Virus record (IMG/VR): IMGVR_UViG_3300017786_000200
Span: 1 to 20,159 of that record
Strand: one strand, 5' to 3'
Origin: a virus
DNA length: 20,159 nucleotides
Part shown: one piece after another, positions 7,563 through 14,381 of the stretch
Numbering within the stretch: position 1 is the stretch's first letter
Layout of the letters: every line of letters starts with the position of its first letter
Translations under genes and position numbers: made by a program
Notes under the pieces: model-generated
What the model was told of the DNA's origin: nothing
Databases searched by the model: none
The model's input: only the letters and a program-made list of their open reading frames with translations

Positions 7563-8521
7563 CAGCGTTTCCTTCTCAAGTTTATCTTAAGACTGCTAGT
7601 TTCTTTTGCATCTAGTATACTTTTTAACACAAATAGTTTGCCATAACGAACCACAGCATCATTGACATCTTTTACGTCATTTTCCCACTCAGGAAAACTT
7701 ACACTCCAGCCATACTCTAGTGCATCATCAATAAGACGTTGACCTGCACGATCACGGTCTGGCACAAGTATAGTTTCTCTAGCCAACGTATCTATGATCT
7801 GTGCTTGTGTTTCACTGGCATTATTGCTTAGTATGCCAACACCGCCAATACACATTGCATCCAGTATGCCTTCTGTTACAACAACAAACTTTGCATTGGG
7901 CAACTGATCATCCATGCCATACACATAGCCTCCATCATAACTGTTGTGATACTTTGGCTTGCTGTTTTCATCTGTTGTTCTCGCAGTGTATCCAATGAGT
8001 TTGTTTTCATAGGTGCAAGGAATAATAAAACGCTTCCACATACCTGCAGGTTTTGTATTACTGTAAAACAGTTTGGTGCTGTCTATTCCTCTTAGAGCAA
8101 CATAGTCTTGCACTGCTTGCGGCGCACGATCAAGTGTAACACTATTTTCTGGCAGTGGTCTAGGCTTAAACTCTACAGTAAACTCTTCGTCAAGTTCTTG
8201 TTCTATTACTACTGTGTCTTTAATACGCAGTGCTTCAATGTTAAGCATACTGCGAGTGTTTTCATCCACTCCTAACCAAGCAAGTAGTTTGCGCATTTTA
8301 AAACTAATATGTCTGCCTGGTTGCCAGCCTGTTTTAAAGTTACAGTTAAAACAGTGATAACTTATTGCTTCGCCATTAGCAATAACGCCGCCTCTGCTAC
8401 GCTTGTCCATGCTTTCGCCATTGTGATGACAGCATACGGCATTAAACGAAATCCACCCATTGGTGGTACGCTTAGTCTTGCCAGGCAAGGCATCAATAAC
8501 TGCTTGTTGTATACTATTCAT
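7559..8521 (-). CDS. 61: DNA primase, DnaG/T4 gp61-like (zinc finger plus TOPRIM)
   Basis: The 320-aa protein has an N-terminal zinc-binding segment with C30/C31, H32/H33 and then C57 and C60 (CFNC). It also has a TOPRIM domain with VVTEGILDA (Glu217) and ILVPDRDRAG (Asp255, Asp257). Both match DnaG-type primases, and the length fits T4 gp61 (342 aa). It would make RNA primers on the lagging strand with the gp41-like helicase of the same operon. The ATG is 3 bases after the SGNH-like gene's stop, preceded only by a weak AAAAG. The C terminus (LRRKRW) is strongly basic. Confidence 0.92.
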   Translation of the reverse strand: MNSIQQAVIDALPGKTKRTTNGWISFNAVCCHHNGESMDKRSRGGVIANGEAISYHCFNCNFKTGWQPGRHISFKMRKLLAWLGVDENTRSMLNIEALRIKDTVVIEQELDEEFTVEFKPRPLPENSVTLDRAPQAVQDYVALRGIDSTKLFYSNTKPAGMWKRFIIPCTYENKLIGYTARTTDENSKPKYHNSYDGGYVYGMDDQLPNAKFVVVTEGILDAMCIGGVGILSNNASETQAQIIDTLARETILVPDRDRAGQRLIDDALEYGWSVSFPEWENDVKDVNDAVVRYGKLFVLKSILDAKETSSLKINLRRKRW

Positions 8522-8524
8522 CTT

Positions 8525-9151
8525 TTATATTATATGTTCTTTTGCGAAAAGATGCAACCGTTTTGTGAACCATTCGTGACCCTGCTCGTTAGGGTGTCCA
8601 CCACTAGCAAAATGTTCAGATTGCAGTACACTTTGCATTGTGGCGCCATCAAGGAAATAGTTAGGATATTGTGTTGGTGTGTGTTTGCCTATAGCATTGA
8701 ACTGTAGTATCGGAAGGTCATGGTATTTGCAAACTGCATTTACATTAAGTTTTGCGGCGTCTGTCCAATATTGATGATCAACATTGCTTTTCAACCAATC
8801 ACTGCGACTGTGTAAAAACTTTTGATCATTTCTAACCTGCCCATTGTGTGTCCAAGTTTCATCTAGCCAACTGAATCTACAAGACTCTGTCCAAGCAACG
8901 CAGATTATAATCTGTTCAGCAGGGTTCCAAGTGTTATTGATATAATCTGCTACTTGATATTGTATAGCATAGTTACTGTTTGCAGGTTGTGCAAGGTTAT
9001 CATAATGAAAGTCTAATCGTTCTGCCAGGCGACCTAGCCAAACATTGTGTTCTCTATAACGAATGTTTGCGTGATGAGACTCAGATCCTAGATCCGGATC
9101 TACTAGTTCACTGCCATAGGTAAAACTACAGCCAAATCCTACTAGTTTCAC
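8525..9151 (-). CDS. SGNH/GDSL-hydrolase-like protein (copy 1)
   Basis: The 208-aa protein has SGNH-hydrolase landmarks. FGCSFTYG (6-13) carries the putative nucleophile Ser9. AQPANSN (54-60) corresponds to the Gly/Asn block, with Gly apparently lost. The C terminus has SGGHPNEQGH (183-192) with His186. The usual DxxH Asp position is Ser183. SGNH enzymes are esterases or lipases acting on acyl or acetyl groups, often on glycans. A paralogue with the same AWxExxR-type middle motif and SGGHP ending is encoded at 16745-17347. The start is GTG at 9151 in a GTGA overlap with the structural gene's stop. A role on host or virion surface sugars is possible but unproven. Confidence 0.68.
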   Translation of the reverse strand: MKLVGFGCSFTYGSELVDPDLGSESHHANIRYREHNVWLGRLAERLDFHYDNLAQPANSNYAIQYQVADYINNTWNPAEQIIICVAWTESCRFSWLDETWTHNGQVRNDQKFLHSRSDWLKSNVDHQYWTDAAKLNVNAVCKYHDLPILQFNAIGKHTPTQYPNYFLDGATMQSVLQSEHFASGGHPNEQGHEWFTKRLHLFAKEHII

Positions 9152-9903
9152 GGTCTATATAATACTTGACTCAATGTTCCTGTAGTAGTCGAGCGTACAA
9201 AACGCACTGCACTGTATACGCCGGTAAAGTTGATGTAGTCATTGTCGGTTTGTGCAGTGTATGTTTCTGTTGCTATAGTTGTAAAATCAGCGTTTTGAAT
9301 ACTATTACTTGGATTGATTGAGCCCTGTATCTCCAGGGTGCCTGTAAACGCACTACTAAAATATACTTGTGCAGTGTGTTGCGCTGTGTTGCGATTAATA
9401 TATGGTGTTATTGCTATGTTACTGCCTGTGTCTCCACCTGCAAAATCTTCCGTTGTGCTATCCTTAAATGCAGGATAAACACCTTCAACTATTTCTAATA
9501 CACCATTTGCACCGTAGTTGTCATCAGCATATCCAATACTAGTTCTGCCTTCTGGATCTGTAACCTTAAGTGCATAACTATAATGTTTAGCATCCAAGTT
9601 TAGTAGATCACTTTCACTTATCAGTGCTTCCCATACTCCGCGTCTTGCATCTATACTAGTAAGCGCACGTTCAATATAAGCAACACTGTTTTCTTTGTCA
9701 ATGACAACAATGTTTGCTGTATGGTCAGTCATACTAACACGTTTTTGATCTCGATTCTTGAACTCGATTCGAACATAGTTGTCTATACCTCTATAGACTT
9801 TAATATTAGGTGTATAAAACATACTCATCTGATTAGAAACTCCAGTATCAGTTACAACCGCAGTGTGTCTTTGTGCATATAAATATCCAGTAGTAACAGT
9901 CAT
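9148..9903 (-). CDS. Probable virion structural protein (Ig-like/beta-rich)
   Basis: The 251-aa protein is Thr/Ser/Asn-rich and beta-patterned. A domain at about 30-140 (TPNIKVYRGIDNYVRIEF onward) looks like an N-terminal BppU/Ig-like fold of tail or fibre proteins, followed by a second beta domain. There is no enzyme motif. It is the first gene of the leftward operon and directly follows an exact T4-type late promoter, as expected for a virion protein. The start is uncertain. If transcription begins about 6 bases after TATAAATA, the ATG at 9903 lies at the transcript's very 5' end. The ATG at 9828 (residue 26, MSMFYTPN) has a GGAG 11 bases upstream and fits family-like starts, giving about 226 aa. 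Confidence 0.6.
   Translation of the reverse strand: MTVTTGYLYAQRHTAVVTDTGVSNQMSMFYTPNIKVYRGIDNYVRIEFKNRDQKRVSMTDHTANIVVIDKENSVAYIERALTSIDARRGVWEALISESDLLNLDAKHYSYALKVTDPEGRTSIGYADDNYGANGVLEIVEGVYPAFKDSTTEDFAGGDTGSNIAITPYINRNTAQHTAQVYFSSAFTGTLEIQGSINPSNSIQNADFTTIATETYTAQTDNDYINFTGVYSAVRFVRSTTTGTLSQVLYRP
9878..9885 (+). promoter_or_regulatory. T4-type late promoter, rightward
   Basis: This is an exact TATAAATA on the plus strand. Transcription would start near 9891, giving about 35 bases of leader before the ATG at 9926, with an AAGGA ribosome site in it. It lies inside the 5' end of the divergent structural gene, so the two late transcripts overlap at their 5' ends. Confidence 0.68.
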
Positions 9904-9907
9904 ACTG

Positions 9908-9915
9908 TATTTATA
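9908..9915 (-). promoter_or_regulatory. T4-type late promoter, leftward
   Basis: On the minus strand this reads exactly TATAAATA, the late-promoter -10 element recognised by gp55-family sigma in T4-like phages. It lies 4 bases upstream of the ATG at 9903 of the structural gene. The expected start of transcription is near 9902, so the first ATG would be leaderless. It faces the rightward late promoter at 9878-9885. Confidence 0.75.
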
Positions 9916-9925
9916 AAAGGAACCT

Positions 9926-10297
9926 ATGCCTAAACTCGCAGACGAAATATTTGAAAAATATCCATTTTTAAGTTTGGTAACCTATGGCGGTCAAGAGTAT
10001 GTAGGCATTGTGCAGAATCAAGACGATACTGTGTTAAGCATGTATGACTATAGCAAGATTCCAGACGGATACAAAGCAAGTTTTTTAGAACTTGGCGAAG
10101 TTTGGTGGTGGGAAAGTAATCGCACCATTCCTATCAACTTGTTCTTAAAAGCAGACTTTGCTGTCTTTACACCCACACTTATTACATTTAACATTAAAGA
10201 TACAGAAGTAATCAAAGGACCTAGTGTTAGTATTGCCGAGCTTGCAAAAAAACGCAGTAAAAGACGTAACATACAGTTGGTTCGAAAGGTTAAGTAA
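9926..10297 (+). CDS. Conserved marine T4-like phage protein of unknown function
   Basis: This 123-aa protein has no recognised domain. It has an N-terminal helix (LADEIFEKYPFL), beta-like central segments with a WWWESNR aromatic patch (about 60-66), and a basic C terminus (KKRSKRR near 108-114) that could bind nucleic acid. I recall similar small proteins in marine T4-like phage genomes, but no function is known to me. AAGGA sits 4 bases before the ATG. It is the first gene of the rightward island driven by the late promoter at 9878, and its stop overlaps the next start as TAATG. Confidence 0.7.
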   Translation: MPKLADEIFEKYPFLSLVTYGGQEYVGIVQNQDDTVLSMYDYSKIPDGYKASFLELGEVWWWESNRTIPINLFLKADFAVFTPTLITFNIKDTEVIKGPSVSIAELAKKRSKRRNIQLVRKVK

Positions 10298-10647
10298 TGG
10301 AACTCTTTCTTGCATTAATGATCAAGCATTATATTGCTGATCTAGGAATGCAACAGAGTATTCCAGGTTCGCCCAAGCACAAATGGTTAAGTGGACACCT
10401 GCACTACTTTCATCATGGTGTGACTGCGCTGCTTGCTTGTAGTTTTTTTGTAAGTTTGCCTATAGCACTAGCAATAGCAGTTATAGATTATGTTGCACAT
10501 TGGCATATAGATTTTGCAAAACACCATTTAAATAGAGCTATTGATGCAAAACCTAGAACTCCTGCTTGGTGGTGGACTATGGTGTTAGATCAGATTGTGC
10601 ATACTTTGTTTTACTACAGTGTTGCTGTATACATCAGTGGATTGTAG
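10297..10647 (+). CDS. DUF3307-like small membrane protein
   Basis: The 116-aa protein resembles the DUF3307 family in having His/Asp-rich helices. An N-terminal KHYIADLGMQQ (10-20) fits the family HxxxDxxxQ pattern. Next comes a His cluster (H34, H36, H39, H40), then a hydrophobic segment (about 42-63) running into DYVAHWHID (64-72), and finally DQIVH (98-102) before a last hydrophobic helix (103-114). It is probably an inner-membrane protein with two or more spans. The function of the family is unknown; the buried His and Asp residues suggest metal binding. It is translationally coupled to the upstream gene (TAATG) and converges on the leftward operon with a 14-base overlap. Confidence 0.66.
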   Translation: MELFLALMIKHYIADLGMQQSIPGSPKHKWLSGHLHYFHHGVTALLACSFFVSLPIALAIAVIDYVAHWHIDFAKHHLNRAIDAKPRTPAWWWTMVLDQIVHTLFYYSVAVYISGL

Positions 10648-10885
10648 TGCCACTCGGCGGCAAATTCTCAATATCAAAATCAAAATCATCCACTAGATTG
10701 TCTTTAACATGATCCAGCATCATTGTAATCTGTTCATCATCTAGAATCATTTTATACAAGATAACACTGTGCTTCATTAGCATAGTAGCCATATATAAAA
10801 AATCTTCATCGTCTTGCAAATCACTTTCAATATGTTTAAGCAATCTGTCTTGTATATCAGACAATCTTTGTAAATCTTTATCCAT
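10634..10885 (-). CDS. Small acidic helical protein of unknown function
   Basis: From the ATG at 10885 this is 83 aa, mostly helical and acidic (for example LVDDFDFDIENL near the C terminus). It has no recognisable motif. The frame is open up to an ATG at 10933, but that would overlap the previous gene by 47 bases with no ribosome site. The ATG at 10885 lies one base after the preceding TAA, which suits this tightly packed operon. It is the last gene of the second leftward operon and overlaps the convergent DUF3307-like gene. Confidence 0.6.
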   Translation of the reverse strand: MDKDLQRLSDIQDRLLKHIESDLQDDEDFLYMATMLMKHSVILYKMILDDEQITMMLDHVKDNLVDDFDFDIENLPPSGTTIH

Positions 10886-10886
10886 G

Positions 10887-11309
10887 TTAATCCCATAGGC
10901 TTTCGTAGTACTTACCAAAGAGTCTAAACCCATTTGAGATACGATTTTGTTCTTCTTCTAGTGCGCTGCGATCATCTAAACGCATATACACATCGTCCTT
11001 GTTTGCTTTACAATCAAATGCGTATATCATTTCGTCTAGTATCCAATCCCAACGTGCAAAAAAGCAAGGATCTGTTTCACCTGTTTTATTGTAATGATCT
11101 TCTTGTTCTTTAGTGGGCCACAAATGCCTAGGAACATCAACGAAGTCAGTTTTAGGGGCGCCATGTTTAGTGTCTTTTAGTTGTACTAGCATAGGCAGGA
11201 TAATAGGAGCAAGTGTGTGATCCATGCTCCATGTATCATACTCGTCTATGTGTATTGACATTTCTTGTGCTTCGCCGTCATCTGTGAACGGTCCTATTGA
11301 AACTTTCAT
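10887..11309 (-). CDS. Conserved phage protein of unknown function
   Basis: This soluble 140-aa protein has conserved-looking motifs: an N-terminal MKVSIGPF, then DEYDTWSMDHTLAPIILPML (22-41), and RWDWILDEMIYAF near 86-98. I recall the DxWSMDxTLAxIILPML pattern from marine phage proteins of unknown function. A Shine-Dalgarno GAGGAA lies 6 bases before the ATG. It overlaps the stop of the mini-DnaE gene as ATGA and is followed one base later by the small acidic gene. No enzymatic residues can be assigned. Confidence 0.72.
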   Translation of the reverse strand: MKVSIGPFTDDGEAQEMSIHIDEYDTWSMDHTLAPIILPMLVQLKDTKHGAPKTDFVDVPRHLWPTKEQEDHYNKTGETDPCFFARWDWILDEMIYAFDCKANKDDVYMRLDDRSALEEEQNRISNGFRLFGKYYESLWD

Positions 11310-11869
11310 TCTTGTTCCTCTAGTATATTCATATGCACTGCTACCAGTTGTGCATACGCAACACTGTGGCTTTTCTTAAAACTATAACTGTCTTGCCCTG
11401 CTTTATCCCAGATTGTTTGAGCAACTTCTGCCCACGGCAGACCAATCAAGTGCCGCTTTGCAGGGCGGATCACAGCAAGAAACATTGACATGCGTGGTAT
11501 ACTATTTACAGGTTCTGGCATCTTAAGCATTGTATCGTAGTGCTTGCCAACGTGTATAAGTTTTTCAAAAAACTCACGTTCTTGCAAACGATACCAGTGA
11601 GGTTCTCGCATAAGTTCTACTAAATGTAGTTCATTACTGATACGTTCATATACACCTACATTTAGCAAGTCCAGTTTAAAGTATCCTAGTTGCTCTGCCG
11701 CCTTGTGATCCAGTGTAGCGAGTCCATCATGTGCCATTGGGATGTCTGTAAAGTAAACACCAGTGTTGTGTTTGTTACCATTTTCAAGTCTAGCGCCAAT
11801 ACCCGACACATGTTTTAGTAACTGTGTACGATCACCGAAGTCAATGTCTACATCTGGCATGTCTCTCAT
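11306..11869 (-). CDS. Miniature DnaE-like protein (palm-related, 187 aa)
   Basis: The protein opens with MPDVDIDF, the palm signature of bacterial DnaE. Asp8 and Asp10 match the first catalytic pair, and YFKLDLL (Asp67) matches the third. KHNTGVY corresponds to the DnaE RHAAGV-type region, and YSFKKSHSVAYAQ near the C terminus matches the DnaE YGFNKSHSAAYA motif. The PHP domain, the upstream RGSAAGS part, most of the fingers and the C-terminal domains are absent (187 aa against over 1000). The start is taken as the ATG at 11869: it overlaps the previous stop as ATGA and has AAAGGA 9 bases upstream, while the ATG at 11902 has no ribosome site. I recall similar short proteins in marine T4-like phages. 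Whether it polymerises DNA is unknown. Confidence 0.8.
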   Translation of the reverse strand: MRDMPDVDIDFGDRTQLLKHVSGIGARLENGNKHNTGVYFTDIPMAHDGLATLDHKAAEQLGYFKLDLLNVGVYERISNELHLVELMREPHWYRLQEREFFEKLIHVGKHYDTMLKMPEPVNSIPRMSMFLAVIRPAKRHLIGLPWAEVAQTIWDKAGQDSYSFKKSHSVAYAQLVAVHMNILEEQE

Positions 11870-12597
11870 AGCCCTGCTTCCTTTAGTATGTGTTTTACCC
11901 ATTCTGTGTCTGCAAAATAATCTACAAACTTACGCTTCCAGTAGTCCGGATCGATGTACGGAAAAATCATTTCGACTTGTTCACTGCTTAGTTTGTTCAA
12001 CGCACTTTGTCCACTGTCACAGTTAAACACCACCCATGCACTGATACGTCCTGTTGTAATATGTTGCACAAGTAGGTTACTGTTCACATAGTTAAAATAA
12101 TGATTGAATACACTTTCTTTTTCTTCAGCCCAGTCTTCCATGGTTTTTATACTGCGCTCCAGTGCATCCTGCACTGCTTCTTTGCGCAAATGATCAAACA
12201 AGTATTCTTGATAGACAGCATCCTTACACCAGTAATCCAGTTTCTTATTGCTTTTAATCACCCAGTCAATAAACTTAGCAGTGTTGATTGCACGAATAGC
12301 AACCATGTGTCTACCAAACTTTACAAATGCATTGTAATAAGGACTAGTACTAAAGTCTGCATATGTTTTAAACTTAGCACTGCCTTGAGTCATTTCATAA
12401 AAACGCAAGTATGCAGTCATAGCAAGTTTTACACCTGCTTCATTCTCTTGCATGGCTCTGCGCTTTGGCTCACACAGGTGTGCCACAAGGGTACTTTCCT
12501 TGCGATAGCCTTTGCCACAATACTTACATTTAAAATCGGTTTCTTGCATACTGTAGTTTATTATAGCATCTCTGATAACTGATGTAAAGTTATCCAT
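11866..12597 (-). CDS. Conserved phage protein with N-terminal C2HC-type zinc finger
   Basis: Of its 243 aa, residues 24-42 form a compact finger: C24, C27, H40 and C42 (CKYC...AHLC), followed by basic KRR. The rest is mainly helical, with a motif run FYEMTQGSAK and SPYYNAFVKFGRH (about 66-97) that I recall from marine T4-like phage proteins without an assigned function. The finger plus basic patch suggests nucleic-acid binding (inference). AGGA lies about 10 bases upstream of the ATG. It overlaps the P-loop-like gene by 8 bases and the mini-DnaE by 4, so it may act with replication proteins. Confidence 0.72.
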   Translation of the reverse strand: MDNFTSVIRDAIINYSMQETDFKCKYCGKGYRKESTLVAHLCEPKRRAMQENEAGVKLAMTAYLRFYEMTQGSAKFKTYADFSTSPYYNAFVKFGRHMVAIRAINTAKFIDWVIKSNKKLDYWCKDAVYQEYLFDHLRKEAVQDALERSIKTMEDWAEEKESVFNHYFNYVNSNLLVQHITTGRISAWVVFNCDSGQSALNKLSSEQVEMIFPYIDPDYWKRKFVDYFADTEWVKHILKEAGL

Positions 12598-13204
12598 TTA
12601 TTTTATCCTGCCAGCGATTATAATATTCTAGTGTAAATGTTCGGTCAAAGTCTTTCATTTTAAACATTGTATAAAACATGCTGATATCATTAAGTAGACT
12701 TGCAATGTTACCGTAGTTTTCTACATCAAAAATATAGTCACTGTGTATATTTAAATCTTTCACAGGATTGTATATATCTCTACGCATGGTGCCGCAGTTA
12801 ACGAGATTTATCGTAGTAGCACGAGGAAAAGCACGACACAGTTGCAGATAGTTTTCTTCTGTATGCGTAGTTTGGAAAAAGTATTTGTCACCGTAACTTA
12901 TATCAACAACTTGGTCAAACTCAAACTCTATTTCGTGTATTGCTTCTGCTAGCAGACCATCTATGTTATATTCAAACTGTTTAAAGCAACCTAAGTCTAA
13001 ATCGTTCCAAGTGCCAGCAGGCGTAGCATCTAGTCTATCAAATATAAGTTGTTTCTTTTCTGTGCTTGATAGACTGTAAAGTTCCCAATCTTGCAAACAA
13101 GCACTGTTACTAACACCTAAACTGTTTATGAGAAACTTGCCGCCGGCACCTGTAGGGTAAGCAACAACGACAAGTTTATCTGTATTATAGTTAAACTTCT
13201 CCAT
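12590..13204 (-). CDS. Unassigned protein with P-loop/sulfotransferase-like N terminus (copy 2)
   Basis: In this 204-aa protein, KLVVVAYPTGAGGKFLINSL (11-30) is a strand, Gly-rich turn and helix, resembling the nucleotide-binding turn of sulfotransferases or P-loop proteins. No second catalytic motif is certain. Its N terminus parallels that of the 287-aa protein at 6699-7562, but the remaining sequence differs. Marine phages often carry such proteins, to my recollection without proven function. It overlaps the gp62-like gene by 14 bases and the zinc-finger gene by 8. Confidence 0.55.
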   Translation of the reverse strand: MEKFNYNTDKLVVVAYPTGAGGKFLINSLGVSNSACLQDWELYSLSSTEKKQLIFDRLDATPAGTWNDLDLGCFKQFEYNIDGLLAEAIHEIEFEFDQVVDISYGDKYFFQTTHTEENYLQLCRAFPRATTINLVNCGTMRRDIYNPVKDLNIHSDYIFDVENYGNIASLLNDISMFYTMFKMKDFDRTFTLEYYNRWQDKING

Positions 13205-13646
13205 GCAGTTTTTTAATCTCTTTAATGTCTGCGTCTGTGTATAAGTTTACTAGTATTTCTAGTTCATCTAACTTTGCAGCTGGATGTAGTTGTTCTATAT
13301 ATTTGCGATTTTTGTCTTTGGAGTTTTTACTTTTCTTTTTGTGTCCAACCCATTGATGAAACTGTGTACCCATACCAGGCGATACTGTGCATAGCAGTTG
13401 CCATACAAGTTTTGGATGCTTTGCTAGTTCAAAGTAAGTGCAGTTTACACGCTGATTGCCAGCCATCAAATAGTATGCAGCTAAGTCTGGATTGCCTTTT
13501 ACTAAACTTACATAACGATTAAGCAAAAAGGGTGCTACTTGCTTCTTGTGCTCATCAGTAAGGCGATCATAGAAGTCATAGTCTTTTTTATCAATAGCTG
13601 CAAGCACTGTGTTTAGTGGCAGTTTTTCACTCAAAGCGAACTCCAT
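13191..13646 (-). CDS. 62: Probable clamp-loader small subunit, T4 gp62-like
   Basis: The 151-aa protein matches my recollection of gp62 from marine T4-like phages. It has an N-terminal helix with AIDKKDYDFYDRL (17-29), a middle YYLMAGN (58-64), AKHPKLVWQLL (75-85), a GMGTQFHQW turn (91-99) and a Lys-rich linker, then a C-terminal helical part. T4 gp62 (187 aa) is the non-ATPase subunit that joins four gp44 subunits to load the gp45 clamp on primed DNA. The gp44 and gp45 genes are not in this window. It sits a few genes from uvsW in the same operon and overlaps both neighbours. No strong ribosome site is seen, consistent with coupling. Confidence 0.62.
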   Translation of the reverse strand: MEFALSEKLPLNTVLAAIDKKDYDFYDRLTDEHKKQVAPFLLNRYVSLVKGNPDLAAYYLMAGNQRVNCTYFELAKHPKLVWQLLCTVSPGMGTQFHQWVGHKKKSKNSKDKNRKYIEQLHPAAKLDELEILVNLYTDADIKEIKKLHGEV

Positions 13647-13908
13647 TTGTTTTTATAACATCACTAAATGATAACACAAACATTTGTGCATCGTCAAGTT
13701 TCTCAAACTCTATCCAGCCCATGTTTTCTGCTTCCTCATATCTAAACTCTACTTCACGGTTGTCAAAATATTTTTGTATACGCTGTGTAAGTTCAGTCTT
13801 AGCACCCTGTTTGCTGATGTCATCGATGCTTAGATATGTGTTAAAACCAAATCGTCTATAATCATGACGCAGTATTTTACCATGCTCTATCAACGTGAAC
13901 AATCTCAT
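13627..13908 (-). CDS. Small unassigned protein (93 aa)
   Basis: The frame extends up to 14022, but the protein most likely starts at the ATG at 13908 (MRLFTLIEHG). Anything longer would overlap the upstream gene by more than 140 bases, and the extra residues look like out-of-frame translation. It is a mixed alpha/beta protein with many charged residues, and no domain is recognised. It overlaps the upstream gene by 32 bases and the gp62-like gene by 20. No convincing Shine-Dalgarno precedes the chosen ATG, so the start is provisional. Confidence 0.58.
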   Translation of the reverse strand: MRLFTLIEHGKILRHDYRRFGFNTYLSIDDISKQGAKTELTQRIQKYFDNREVEFRYEEAENMGWIEFEKLDDAQMFVLSFSDVIKTNGVRFE

Positions 13909-14380
13909 TTTGTTTGTTGATTTCTTTTGCACAGTACACGCACTTGGGATTTTCCACATCAGCCTCAATCGGAATGGCGAGGATTTGTCCTTGTTTGAGT
14001 TTAGGAAAGAACCACTTAACATCGCTGTAAATATCCACTATGTTTACAGGTTCGTACTCGTGTCTAAAGTCTCCCAGAGGATTGAAAACAAATGCATCAA
14101 ACCCTCTGTCATTTAGACTGCTGAAGTTCAGCATTTCGAGGTCACCTACTTCTTTATCACCAATAAGTATCTTCCAATCCACAGGCATGCGTATCCTGTT
14201 GCCACCAATGTCTAACACTACTGCTGGACTGTTAAAACTTTCAAGAAAGATCAGCGGGATAAAAAAGTAATCTGGATCGTTAGGATTGCTGTTATCCAGT
14301 ATTGCGAAACGTAAATCTTCTACCTCGTCGGGTATATCATTCATTTCGTATGCACGGTTTTCAAGTGTTAATATTCTCAT
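13877..14380 (-). CDS. Conserved T4-like phage protein of unknown function
   Basis: This soluble 167-aa protein is beta-rich and has no recognised enzyme motif. Conserved-looking runs are LRFAILDNSNPNDPDY (23-38), then IPLIFLESFNSPAV, IRMPVDWKILIG (63-74) and LNDRGFDAFVFNPL (89-102). CVYC near 147-150 is a lone CxxC. I recall homologues next to uvsW in marine T4-like phages, annotated only as hypothetical. A GGAA lies 7 bases before the ATG. It follows the uvsW stop by one base. Confidence 0.72.
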   Translation of the reverse strand: MRILTLENRAYEMNDIPDEVEDLRFAILDNSNPNDPDYFFIPLIFLESFNSPAVVLDIGGNRIRMPVDWKILIGDKEVGDLEMLNFSSLNDRGFDAFVFNPLGDFRHEYEPVNIVDIYSDVKWFFPKLKQGQILAIPIEADVENPKCVYCAKEINKQNEIVHVDRAW

Positions 14381-14381
14381 G

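Noticed and set aside
8309-8707. 132-codon open frame on the plus strand
   Set aside because: It is antisense to the primase and the SGNH-like gene, both well supported by motifs.
11306-11869. Mini-DnaE as a broken piece of the polymerase at 2-1630
   Set aside because: It lies on the other strand 10 kb away, has its own start, ribosome site and ATGA overlap, and carries its own copy of all three catalytic Asp, so it is a separate gene.
12100-12582. 160-codon open frame on the plus strand
   Set aside because: It is antisense to the zinc-finger protein, rich in Phe, Leu and Cys as expected for the reverse of a coding strand, and has no ribosome site or domain.
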